From contig NZ_CP102286.1 in the NCBI RefSeq assembly GCF_025151215.1, forward strand, positions 2,914,001-2,978,000: 64,000 bases of DNA. Reading direction: 5' to 3'. The stretch comes from Parabacteroides merdae ATCC 43184 (GTDB lineage: Bacteria > Bacteroidota > Bacteroidia > Bacteroidales > Tannerellaceae). Under the pieces are notes generated by a model. That model was not told where the DNA came from. It did no database searches and worked only from the letters and a program-made list of their open reading frames with translations. The position numbers and the translations under genes are program-made. Positions within the stretch are counted from its first letter, which is position 1; every line of letters begins with the position of its first letter. This document shows positions 17,777-26,159 of the stretch, one piece after another.

Positions 17777-17980
17777 TTTTTTTTAGTCATTTTTTTTGCC
17801 TATCTTCGAAGTTCGTATTGGAAAGATGGTTTTTTGTACTCCAATTGCTATCTAATTGATAAGAAAGGATATAGGGGTACGAATTTTTTTACAGAAAAGA
17901 GTTGTGGTTTAAAAAGGAATGCGTATTTTTGTCTCGGAAAAATGACAAATTTAAAGGATCGTTTTTTTTAGTCATTTTTT
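17777..17980. repeat. Two identical T8-AGTCA-T copies upstream of the first DUF6383 gene
   Basis: The 19-bp string TTTTTTTTAGTCATTTTTT occurs at 17777-17795 and again at 17962-17980. Each copy is preceded by a GATC-containing hexamer (CGATCC or GGATCG). An inverted AAAAATGAC lies at 17938-17946. This is the main content of the 540-bp gap 17651-18191. Confidence 0.5.
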
Positions 17981-18191
17981 GACCCACCAATCACTTGATT
18001 TACAATAAATTATTTTCTCAATTACCAAGTCTTAAATTTCATCAGTCCCGTTTTGGTTCAAAAATCGGTCTTTTTCAAGGAAATCCTTGATGCTTACTAC
18101 GTTTCAGAGGGATACTTATCCGTTTTTGATCCGATGCCTATTTGTTTGTTTTTCGGTGATTGCCCGATTTTCCTCCCCCAAACGGCCATTA

Positions 18192-20303
18192 TTACTGCAT
18201 CGGCACAAACCCTTCGTAGCGAACCGTCCAGCTCCCGTCTTTCGGGAAACCGGGAGCCTCACCCTCCGAGCCGTCCCAACCGCCACACATCATGGCGACT
18301 GCCGTCAGCAACGCTCCGTTGGAAGGGAAATAGGGAAACGGACCGCCTGTCGCCAAACCATGTTCGTCGAACTGGAATCCGGCGGAAGGGTGCATCAGCA
18401 TGTCAATAGCCAGTGCCGGCTGTCCCGTACGGGCGGCAGCCATTGCCAACATCGGGAAATCCCAACCCCAAATGCGGTTGAACTGCCATTCTTTGCAGAC
18501 TTTCTCCAGCGTATGCTTGAAGGTCGGCAGGTCTACCCCGTCACCAGGCAACATGCCGTAGACACCGGTCAGGGCCGGATGCTCGTAGGTATATTTTGTC
18601 CACATATCGGGGATGCCCTCGTAGGTGGTATAGACGCCGTCGGCAACGGGAAGGGGCGCCATCTTCGAAAGTACTTCCTTCCATTTCTTCGTTCTTTTTT
18701 CCGACAGGCCCAGCCGGTCCGCCCATTCCAACGCCGTGCGCAAGCCGTAGCGGAAATAGCCTAACTCGAAAATCGGATTGATGGTCTGCAACGGGTCCGT
18801 ATTCTCGGAAACGACAACGACAGGAGGACCCAGGACATATTGTTTCGTCTTTTTGTCGTAGAAAAGGTAATCTGCCATATAATCGGCCGTGTTCAGCACG
18901 ACGTCTTTCCATTTCTCCAATGTTTCGGGAGCAGGTTTCTGACGGTATTGCATCTCGGCGAAGTAGATCGGATGGGGTTCGTGCCAGATCAGATAGGCAT
19001 GGGCGCTACCAGGCCATTCGCGGTTGAAGTTTCCGGTGCACTTCGGCCAACGTGCACCACTGCGACCTTCGCTCTTGGCACGTTCGAGAGCCTTCGGCAT
19101 AAAGTCCTTATAGACGTTCAGATAGTTATCAAAACATTCCATCCGGTTCCACAACCCGTAGTGCACACCATGCCACCAAATCATCTCGAAGTGGAAACGG
19201 CCGAACCAGCCGTTGTTCACCAGACCGGATTCCTGAGGTGGGAACAGTCCGCTTTCATTTGCACGCATCAAGTACTGCGAGAGGACAATACGCCGCTCCA
19301 GTTCCAGCCAGCGGGGATCTTTGCTTCCGGAGAGGTCGACGGCAGCTCCCGAACGCCAGTACTTCTCCCAACTGGCAGCACTCTTCCGTTCGATAGAGGC
19401 AACCGGCTCAGTCACATCGGCGACCGGTTCAGGAGAGAAGCAGCAGGTAAAGGAAAAGGTGGAAGTATGCCGGGGCTGGAGGAGGAAGGTATGCGCCTTT
19501 TCAGATTCACGGCTGAAAGTGGCAGGGCCGGTCCAGTCAAGGGTGGCGTAGTAGTGCGTGTCATCCATCGTACGGGTGATACGGACCGAGTTCGGAGCCA
19601 ACTTCTCGAAGGTGGAAGTATGGCCAGAGATCGTGTCGTAGCGTCCTATGTAATGTTTGAAATAGCGTCCGTCGGGATAAGGAAAGTCGAGATAGATGCT
19701 CATATTACCATCGTTCAACAGTTCGGACTCGATACTGACTCCGATCATATCTTTATCGGGATGACAGACGGTACGCACTTTCACCTCTTTGCGGTTCAGT
19801 TCGAAACGGCTATAGACGACACCTGTCCACAGATCGATTTCCTGCCGGGCATTGCCCAGGTCAATTTCCCGCGCTTCCGTACCGTCTTCACGCAGTAGAC
19901 GGAAACCGATACGGCCCAGGTTATAGCGATGAGGGTTCTTGGTCAGCCATTCGGACAGCTCGGGCTGGTCGGGATTGCGGAGTTCATAAGCAATCTTTTT
20001 GCCGTGCGTCTCCACGGCAACCGGACGGTAATCTTCGGCTCTCATCCCTTCGGGGAGGGGAAAACTGTGCCAGCTCCAGTCGGACAGGGTATTGAAGGGG
20101 ACGAAGGTCTGCAATCCGGTTATATCCATCCCGAAGGCAAACTTGCCGTTACCTACTTGTGCCGGACTTTTCAGAAGCGTCCCGGTCGTACACACGCGAT
20201 GCCGCTTGACAACGGCCTCCCGGTCAATGGGCTCTCCCATAACAGACAAAGGTAAAAAGACCGACAGGCAAAAGAGGCTGACTAAACTTATCAGTTTTTT
20301 CAT
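18192..20303 (-). CDS. Exported six-hairpin glycosidase-like protein
   Basis: The 703-aa protein has a signal peptide (MKKLISLVSLFCLSVFLPLSVMG). The N-terminal half is a beta-sandwich-like region (VGNGKFAFGMDITGLQTF, LWTGVVYSRFELNRKEVKVRTVCHPDKD). The C-terminal half looks like an alpha-toroid: ESGLFPPQESGLVNNGWFGRFHFEMIWWHG, WLYWHEP-type stretches, and IWGWDFPMLAMAAARTGQPALAIDMLMH. This two-domain plan is that of clan GH-L / six-hairpin glycosidases such as GH65 and GH95. I cannot assign a numbered family or a substrate. It stands alone, with no Sus genes adjacent. Confidence 0.7.
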   Translation of the reverse strand: MKKLISLVSLFCLSVFLPLSVMGEPIDREAVVKRHRVCTTGTLLKSPAQVGNGKFAFGMDITGLQTFVPFNTLSDWSWHSFPLPEGMRAEDYRPVAVETHGKKIAYELRNPDQPELSEWLTKNPHRYNLGRIGFRLLREDGTEAREIDLGNARQEIDLWTGVVYSRFELNRKEVKVRTVCHPDKDMIGVSIESELLNDGNMSIYLDFPYPDGRYFKHYIGRYDTISGHTSTFEKLAPNSVRITRTMDDTHYYATLDWTGPATFSRESEKAHTFLLQPRHTSTFSFTCCFSPEPVADVTEPVASIERKSAASWEKYWRSGAAVDLSGSKDPRWLELERRIVLSQYLMRANESGLFPPQESGLVNNGWFGRFHFEMIWWHGVHYGLWNRMECFDNYLNVYKDFMPKALERAKSEGRSGARWPKCTGNFNREWPGSAHAYLIWHEPHPIYFAEMQYRQKPAPETLEKWKDVVLNTADYMADYLFYDKKTKQYVLGPPVVVVSENTDPLQTINPIFELGYFRYGLRTALEWADRLGLSEKRTKKWKEVLSKMAPLPVADGVYTTYEGIPDMWTKYTYEHPALTGVYGMLPGDGVDLPTFKHTLEKVCKEWQFNRIWGWDFPMLAMAAARTGQPALAIDMLMHPSAGFQFDEHGLATGGPFPYFPSNGALLTAVAMMCGGWDGSEGEAPGFPKDGSWTVRYEGFVPMQ

Positions 20304-20516
20304 GGTAGTTATCCTTTTATATGTTTCTGTGGATAAAGATAAGAGATTGCCGCCAAGCCTCAGTTTACAGTTCTGACATTTTTCCTTCGATTTCTGGTAA
20401 ATAATAGTTTACTTGTTACTTTTGGCTTGATCCAAAAGTAACCAAAAAATCAAGGCTTAACCGTCCGGTCTACTCCGGGCAAAGGGCAGGCAGCATCGGC
20501 CATCCTTGAGTACCAG

Positions 20517-20556
20517 AGAAGACCGGTCCTACTATATTATATATTGCCGGTCTTCT
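20517..20556 (-). terminator. Terminator overlapping the cstA stop codon
   Basis: AGAAGACCGG (20517-20526) pairs with CCGGTCTTCT (20547-20556). The right arm encodes the last cstA codons. The rest of the gap up to 20303 shows nothing else that I can support. Confidence 0.55.
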
Positions 20557-21952
20557 TCTTCCAAACCAGGAAGAAGGCTAAAACAACGATTGTTATGGCA
20601 AAGCCGATAATCTGTGAAATGCCGTTTTCCATGCCTAAGCCTTCAGGAGCGACAAAGATGTATGTCGAGCAGACAGCCGTCATAAACAAAGCCGGAATCA
20701 GCGTAACGATATAGGGCTTCTTCGAGATCACCAAGTAGACAGTCAATGCCCATAAGGTAAACACCGCGAGTGTCTGGTTACTCCAAGCAAAATAGCGCCA
20801 AATCATATCGAAACCATCCTTGTCTTTCTGGCTGTAAAGCAAAAGAGCGATAGCCACCAAGAACAAAGGAATGCAAATCATGAGCCGCTTGGAGACACTG
20901 CGCTGTTCAAGATGCAGAAAGTCCGCCACAATCAGGCGGGCCGAACGAAACGCCGTATCACCGGAGGTAATTGGGGCGGCGATCACACCTAAGACTGCCA
21001 ATATACCACCTACCGTACCGAGCCATTCTTTCGTAATACTGTCGACGACAACGGCAGCATTGTTTTCACCCATACCATTGTTATGATAGAAATAAGTAGC
21101 AGCAGCAGCCCAGATCAACGCAACGATACCTTCCGTAATCATGGAGCCGAAGAAAATAGGACGTCCGTACTTCTCATTCTTGATGCAACGGGCCATCAAC
21201 GGACTTTGTGTCGCGTGAAAACCGGAAATGGCACCGCAGGCAATGCTGACGAACATAATCGGGAAAATAGGCAGATGACCGGGATAGGTGTTCGGCATCC
21301 CGTCCGTGATTTCAGGCAACGGCGGATGATTGACGAACAACATCACCAGAATGCCGATCGCCATAAACAACAAAGCGGCAGCAAACAAAGGATAGATTTT
21401 CCCGATAATCTTATCGACCGGCAACAAGGTCGCCAGGATGTAATACAAGAACACGACAATGATCCAGAAAGTAGTATCCAGATGTTCCGGTGTCAGCTTT
21501 GCCAGCAAGCCGGCAGGCCCGGCCACAAACACGGAGCCGACCAGCACCATCAGGATTACCGTAAAACCACGCATGAACTGCTTGAAGTTCACGCCCAGGT
21601 AACGGCCGATAATCTCAGGCAAGCTCTCCCCGTTATGACGCAGGGACAACATCCCGGACAGGTAATCGTGTACTGAACCGGCAAAGATACTTCCCAACAC
21701 GATCCACAGGAAAGAAGCGGTTCCGAACTTCGCTCCCATAATGGCGCCGAAGATCGGTCCCAGTCCGGCGATGTTCAGAAACTGGATCATAAAGACTTTC
21801 CAAGTTGGCATCGGAATATAATCCACGCCGTCCTGGTGCGTATAGGCAGGAGTCTGCCGTTTGGCATCTATGCCGAAAATACGTTCGATGAATTTACCGT
21901 AGATGAAATAACCTACGATGAGTGCAATAAGGCAACAAACAAAAGTAATCAT
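20537..21952 (-). CDS. cstA: Carbon starvation protein CstA, peptide/pyruvate transporter family
   Basis: This is a polytopic inner-membrane protein of about 471 aa with roughly 12-13 hydrophobic segments. The family signatures LNIAGLGPIFGAIMGAKFG, IVLGSIFAGSVHDYLSGMLSLRHNGESLPEIIGRYLG and ISGFHATQSPLMARCIKNE are present. CstA homologues transport peptides or pyruvate under nutrient limitation. The frame opens 20 codons earlier at 22012, but that part is encoded by an iterated AT-rich intergenic arm (reads QFSIFHFQLP), so the ATG at 21952 is taken as the start. Confidence 0.94.
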   Translation of the reverse strand: MITFVCCLIALIVGYFIYGKFIERIFGIDAKRQTPAYTHQDGVDYIPMPTWKVFMIQFLNIAGLGPIFGAIMGAKFGTASFLWIVLGSIFAGSVHDYLSGMLSLRHNGESLPEIIGRYLGVNFKQFMRGFTVILMVLVGSVFVAGPAGLLAKLTPEHLDTTFWIIVVFLYYILATLLPVDKIIGKIYPLFAAALLFMAIGILVMLFVNHPPLPEITDGMPNTYPGHLPIFPIMFVSIACGAISGFHATQSPLMARCIKNEKYGRPIFFGSMITEGIVALIWAAAATYFYHNNGMGENNAAVVVDSITKEWLGTVGGILAVLGVIAAPITSGDTAFRSARLIVADFLHLEQRSVSKRLMICIPLFLVAIALLLYSQKDKDGFDMIWRYFAWSNQTLAVFTLWALTVYLVISKKPYIVTLIPALFMTAVCSTYIFVAPEGLGMENGISQIIGFAITIVVLAFFLVWKKKTGNI

Positions 21953-21958
21953 AATCGG

Positions 21959-22090
21959 TAATTGAAAATGGAAAATTGAGAATTGAAAATTAGATTGATA
22001 AGGATACAACAAGGGAGAGAAAATGGAAAACTGAAAAGTAAAACAATTCTTCTTTATCTTTCAATTTTCCATTTCCAATCTTCAATTCAG
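21959..22090. repeat. Iterated inverted arms between yqeY and cstA
   Basis: The left arm 21959-21997 (AATTGAAAATGGAAAATTGAG...) and right arm 22059-22090 (TTTCAATTTTCCATTTCC...) are mutual reverse complements with small differences. The right arm provides the yqeY stop codon. The left arm ends 6 bp before the cstA ATG. Confidence 0.7.
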
Positions 22091-22531
22091 AAGTTTTTTA
22101 ACGACTTCCGAGATCATACGTCCTTCGGCTTTTCCGGCTAATGCCTTGGAGGCAATGCCCATTACCTTACCCATGTCCTTCGGACCGGTAGCCCCGACCT
22201 GTGCAATGATTGCCTTCAGCTCGACTTCCAGCTCTTCGGCAGACATCTGTTTCGGCAGGTACTTTTCGATAACGGCTACCTGTGCCAGTTCGACATCGGC
22301 CAAATCCTGACGTCCCTGCTGCACGTAGATAGCGGCGGAATCCTTACCCTGTTTGACGAGCTTTTGCATGATCTTCAATGCATCGGCATCTGTCAATGTA
22401 TCGTTGGCTCCCGGAGCGGTCTTCGCTTCGAGGAAAAACTTCTTCACGTTTCTCAGTGTTTCAAGGGCGACTTTATCTTTCGCCTTCATTGCGTTTTTAA
22501 TGTCTTCGCTGACTCTTTCGAACAAATCCAT
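22082..22531 (-). CDS. GatB/YqeY domain protein
   Basis: The 149-aa protein spans a complete YqeY fold: an N-terminal helical part (DLFERVSEDIKNAMKAKDKVALETLRNVKKFF) and the C-terminal GatB-type tail domain (EKYLPKQMSAEELEVELKAIIAQVGATGPKDMGKVMGIASKALAGKAEGRMISEVVKKLL). The domain binds tRNA in the GatB amidotransferase; the role of the free-standing form is not established. It lies directly downstream of ftsZ, with a repeat-filled spacer on each side. Confidence 0.93.
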   Translation of the reverse strand: MDLFERVSEDIKNAMKAKDKVALETLRNVKKFFLEAKTAPGANDTLTDADALKIMQKLVKQGKDSAAIYVQQGRQDLADVELAQVAVIEKYLPKQMSAEELEVELKAIIAQVGATGPKDMGKVMGIASKALAGKAEGRMISEVVKKLLN

Positions 22532-22540
22532 AGTTTTGTA

Positions 22541-22636
22541 AATTAAAGAATTAAGAATGAATAATTAAACCTTCGCGTATCCAACTACTCATCATTAATT
22601 TTTCATTATTTATTATCAATTAGTCATTATTCATTA
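22541..22636. repeat. Iterated inverted arms between ftsZ and yqeY
   Basis: The left arm 22541-22569 (AATTAAAGAATTAAGAATG...) and right arm 22590-22636 (CATTAATTTTTCATTATTT...) are complementary. The right arm abuts the ftsZ stop codon. Confidence 0.6.
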
Positions 22637-23977
22637 CCTAAAACTAATAACTGTGCCGCCAGATTTAGGCTTCTTGTTTTGGTTAGCGGCAGGCGAGGTG
22701 AACGACATGCCTTGGGTACGTACCGGTTCCTCACCCTTCCGGCGTATCTGCTGCACGTCTTTGGCAGTCCGCTTGTAGGCAGGTTTGTCTTCCATGAAAG
22801 AGATCAGAGCGTCATCGTCCAATTCGTCGACGGCAAATACAACGATTTCGGCATTCGGACGCGAGTCGATATATTCACCGTAATAACGTCCCATCAAGGC
22901 ATCTTCTTCCGCTCGTCTTTTTCTTTCCGCTTCTTCCTTCTCTGCCATTTCGCGCAGTTGTTCTTCTGTGACAAGCTCCTGCTGTTCCGTCTTGGTCAGG
23001 ATATCTTCCAACCCGAAACCGGTCACCAAGATCGTAATCTTGATCTTATGCCCTAAACTGTCATCATAACCATGTCCCCACTTCACCTCGTATTCAGTCT
23101 TGAATTGCGACATGAAATCATGTATATCGTCCATTTCACTGATACGAAGTTCGTCTTCATGGCTATAATAAATGACAAACGCTACCCGTTTAGCATTGAA
23201 AATATTGTTCACATCGTTGACCAACGTACTCTCCAAAGCTTCCGTAATCGCTTGTCGCAAACGTCCTTCTCCTTCTCCGAAACCGATACTGATCAAAGCG
23301 ACTCCACTGTTACGCATCGTCGTGTCGACATCGGCAAAGTCGACATTCTGTTCCAAATCGGTCGTCACGATTTCGGCTATGCTCTTGGCCGCGATTGTCA
23401 ATGTTTCATCCGCTTTACGATTCGCCTGTGGAACCGGCATGTCGGCAAAATTTCTCAATCGCTCATTGTTAATCACTAAAAGCGAATCGACATTCTGCGC
23501 CATATTTCTGACACCACGGAGCGCTTTCACGATTTTCGGCCGTCCTTCAAAGACAAAAGGTATCGTAACGATACCGACAGTCAGAATCCCCATATCTTTA
23601 GAGATCTTAGCGACTACCGGCCCGGCTCCTGTTCCCGTACCACCCCCCATTCCGGCCGTAACAAAGGCCATACGAGTACCGTCATCCAACATCCGGTAGA
23701 TGTCTTCTTCACTTTCCAAGGCGGCTTTTTCTCCCACTTCCGGAACATTCCCCGAACCAAGTCCATGCGTCGTATTCTGTCCGATCAGCAATTTATTAGG
23801 AACCTCCGACTTCTGCAACGCCTGATTATCGGTATTGCACAATACGAAAGATACATCCCGGATACCTTCGCGATACATATTGCTGACCGCATTACCACCA
23901 CCGCCACCGACACCGATCACCTTGATGATTGTCTGAGGCGCTTTTGCCAAATCAAAATCGTATGTATTATCGTCCAT
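22634..23977 (-). CDS. ftsZ: Cell division GTPase FtsZ
   Basis: FtsZ is the tubulin-like protein that forms the division ring. The 447-aa protein has the GTP-binding GGGGGNAV (residues 24-31), the tubulin signature GGGTGTGAGP (111-120) and the T7 loop region NVDFADVDTTM. A charged linker (EEQLREMAEKEEAERKRRAEED) precedes a C-terminal peptide ending GGTVISFR, the likely site for FtsA binding. It is the last division gene of the cluster, 26 bp after ftsA. Confidence 0.98.
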   Translation of the reverse strand: MDDNTYDFDLAKAPQTIIKVIGVGGGGGNAVSNMYREGIRDVSFVLCNTDNQALQKSEVPNKLLIGQNTTHGLGSGNVPEVGEKAALESEEDIYRMLDDGTRMAFVTAGMGGGTGTGAGPVVAKISKDMGILTVGIVTIPFVFEGRPKIVKALRGVRNMAQNVDSLLVINNERLRNFADMPVPQANRKADETLTIAAKSIAEIVTTDLEQNVDFADVDTTMRNSGVALISIGFGEGEGRLRQAITEALESTLVNDVNNIFNAKRVAFVIYYSHEDELRISEMDDIHDFMSQFKTEYEVKWGHGYDDSLGHKIKITILVTGFGLEDILTKTEQQELVTEEQLREMAEKEEAERKRRAEEDALMGRYYGEYIDSRPNAEIVVFAVDELDDDALISFMEDKPAYKRTAKDVQQIRRKGEEPVRTQGMSFTSPAANQNKKPKSGGTVISFR

Positions 23978-24003
23978 TGTCGTCTGTCTTTTATTGTTAC
24001 CGA

Positions 24004-25422
24004 TTATTGCTCATCTTTCAAGGCCTTGTCAATGCCTTCTCCCACCTTATCCACCGCATTTTTGAAAAGGTCGCCGATACCCCAGCCCTTACGGTTCTTT
24101 TTCTCTTCCTCCTTCTTTGTTCCGGAATTGCGGTTCTTAGTCGTAGCCGCTGACTGCTTTTCAACAGGCGGTTCCTCCTGCTTTTCTTCTATTTCAGCGA
24201 TCACGGGTTCTTCTTTCGGCTCGATCTTCGGTTCTACCACTTTCGGTCTCTCCGGTTCGGGAGCGATATAAAGGGCGCAGTTCTCCGTTCCTTTTAGCAA
24301 CAGGGCGGCTGCGGTCGTATACTCGGGATTATTGGCAATCATCTCGCCGTCGGCAATCAGATCTTTCCGGACGGAAGCATAACGAACATCCATCTTGAAA
24401 CGTTCGCTGAGGGCTTCACGCATGTTCTTCAGAGCGGCTCCGTTGCCGGCAATCACGATGCTGTAACCGGGATCTTTCGCCACTCCCGCATCTTCCATGC
24501 GGGCGTATATGTTTTCGATGATCTCACGGCTGCGGACTTCCACCACCATATTGATATCCGAAAGTTTGATCTCGCTCGAATGCTGTCCGTCGGCCAAGTC
24601 TACCGTGACCATCTGCTGTTCGTTATCTTTTTCCCAGATAGCGTTGCCGTAGGTGCGCTTGACACGTTCCGCTTCCTTCTCCGGCATACCCAAGGACATC
24701 AAGTCGCGAGTGATCAGATGGCTGCCCAACGGAATAACGTAGAGACCGGCCAGACTGCCATCCTTGTACATCGTGACAGAGGTGACGCCTGCACCGAAGT
24801 CGATCAACGCACACCCCTTCAATTTCTCCTGTTCCGTCAGGATCAGGTCTGCCAACGCCAGCGGCGCAACAACAACACCAGCCACATCGAGCTTGATCTG
24901 CTCCGCCATGTTCGTGGTTACGGCATGACGAAGAGACGGACGGCCAACGAGCAACTTATAGTGGGCTTCAATACGCGAACACCCCAAACCTATCGGATGG
25001 GTTTCCGGCTGGTTGTCGAGATAATAAACGGGAGCGGCTATATCCAGCACGTCCAGCATATCGGGACGATACTGCCGGCATTCCTGATCCAGTTCCTTCA
25101 GCACCTCTTCAGTCACCGTACCGCTACCGAGCACTTTCGACACGGCATGGTTAATCGAACGAAGCGACTGGCCTCCCACCCCGACATATATCTTACCGAT
25201 ACGGGAACCGCCCAATTTGTTTTCCAGTTTGCGGATCAACCGCACGATCTTGCCGGCCGCATCTTTTATATTATATACACATCCTCTTCGTATACAGGTA
25301 TCGGAGTTCTCCACTTCGTAGGCAATGATGGAAAGTGTCCCGGCAGGGCCTTTCGCGCCTACCATGCCGACCATGTGAGAAGAGCCAAGGTCGATGGCCG
25401 CTATAAAGTCTGTGTATGCCAT
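24004..25422 (-). CDS. ftsA: Cell division protein FtsA
   Basis: FtsA is the actin-like ATPase that tethers FtsZ to the membrane. The 472-aa protein has AAIDLGSSHMVGMVG (phosphate-1 motif), GCALIDFGAGVTSVTMYKDG (phosphate-2) and VIAGNGAALKNM (adenosine motif). After the core is a long charged linker (EPERPKVVEPKIEPKEEPVIAEIEEKQEEPPVEK), then a C-terminal amphipathic helix (GIGDLFKNAVDKVGEGIDKAL) that would be the membrane-targeting sequence. The linker makes it longer than the typical 420-aa form. Confidence 0.97.
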   Translation of the reverse strand: MAYTDFIAAIDLGSSHMVGMVGAKGPAGTLSIIAYEVENSDTCIRRGCVYNIKDAAGKIVRLIRKLENKLGGSRIGKIYVGVGGQSLRSINHAVSKVLGSGTVTEEVLKELDQECRQYRPDMLDVLDIAAPVYYLDNQPETHPIGLGCSRIEAHYKLLVGRPSLRHAVTTNMAEQIKLDVAGVVVAPLALADLILTEQEKLKGCALIDFGAGVTSVTMYKDGSLAGLYVIPLGSHLITRDLMSLGMPEKEAERVKRTYGNAIWEKDNEQQMVTVDLADGQHSSEIKLSDINMVVEVRSREIIENIYARMEDAGVAKDPGYSIVIAGNGAALKNMREALSERFKMDVRYASVRKDLIADGEMIANNPEYTTAAALLLKGTENCALYIAPEPERPKVVEPKIEPKEEPVIAEIEEKQEEPPVEKQSAATTKNRNSGTKKEEEKKNRKGWGIGDLFKNAVDKVGEGIDKALKDEQ

Positions 25423-25427
25423 ATTCT

Positions 25428-26156
25428 CTATCTTTTAGTACAAACAATCTGATCCTTATATTTTAAACTGATAATGCTGTACTTCTCCCACCCCACCTTC
25501 GGGATCGCTTTCTCGTAGAAGAGCCGGAGATTGTCCAGCTTCTCCTCGAAATCAGCAAAGGAGCCCAGTACGATACGATGGTTACCGACCCGCGGAATCA
25601 GCTCCACCTCGTTATCAGGATGAACGTAAATCTGTTCTATCTGATTATTCCAGAAATCATTCTCCTGCAAAAATAATGCAAATTTGTATAAGTCGGTTAC
25701 CGCCAGCTCTTTTTCCACATATCCGCTCACAACCGGAACGTGCGCCACATAACGGCGGCTGACAGGCATCGTGCTTCCCAGATTATCCACATAATAGTTG
25801 CCTCTCGGACTTATCACACGCAAGATAGGAATTTTTTGCTCCACTTCCAATTTAATCATGCCGGAAGGAGTCTTGTAAGCTTCCACACGGGCAATCATTT
25901 CGTTTTTCAGCAATTCGTTTTCAATCCGGTCGGTGTTGATCTCGTCCATCGGCCTCTTGATCGGGTTCAAGTCAGCCTTCTTGAGGATATGCACCAAATC
26001 GCTCTCGCTCACAAAATGCTTGTCAAGGCTGTCCACGACCACTACTTGCAGGTCACGGCACAACTCCTTCTGCCTGCTTTCCCGAAAGAAGAAGGAGACA
26101 AACACGATGTAGCAGAACAACAGTGTTGCAACGATTATGGATACGATACGGATCAC
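25428..26156 (-). CDS. ftsQ: Cell division protein FtsQ/DivIB
   Basis: The 242-aa bitopic protein has one transmembrane segment near the N-terminus (residues 4-25), then a POTRA-like segment (VVVVDSLDKHFVSESDLVHILKKADLNPI), a basic-to-hydrophobic IEVEQKIPILRV-type strand and the beta domain. Sequence identity in this family is low; position between murC and ftsA supports the call. The start codon is GTG, 3 bp after the murC stop. Confidence 0.92.
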   Translation of the reverse strand: MIRIVSIIVATLLFCYIVFVSFFFRESRQKELCRDLQVVVVDSLDKHFVSESDLVHILKKADLNPIKRPMDEINTDRIENELLKNEMIARVEAYKTPSGMIKLEVEQKIPILRVISPRGNYYVDNLGSTMPVSRRYVAHVPVVSGYVEKELAVTDLYKFALFLQENDFWNNQIEQIYVHPDNEVELIPRVGNHRIVLGSFADFEEKLDNLRLFYEKAIPKVGWEKYSIISLKYKDQIVCTKR

Positions 26157-26159
26157 GAT

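Noticed and set aside
21953..22012. N-terminal extension of CstA
   Set aside because: The extra 20 codons are encoded by an iterated intergenic arm, and the family sequence begins at the ATG at 21952.
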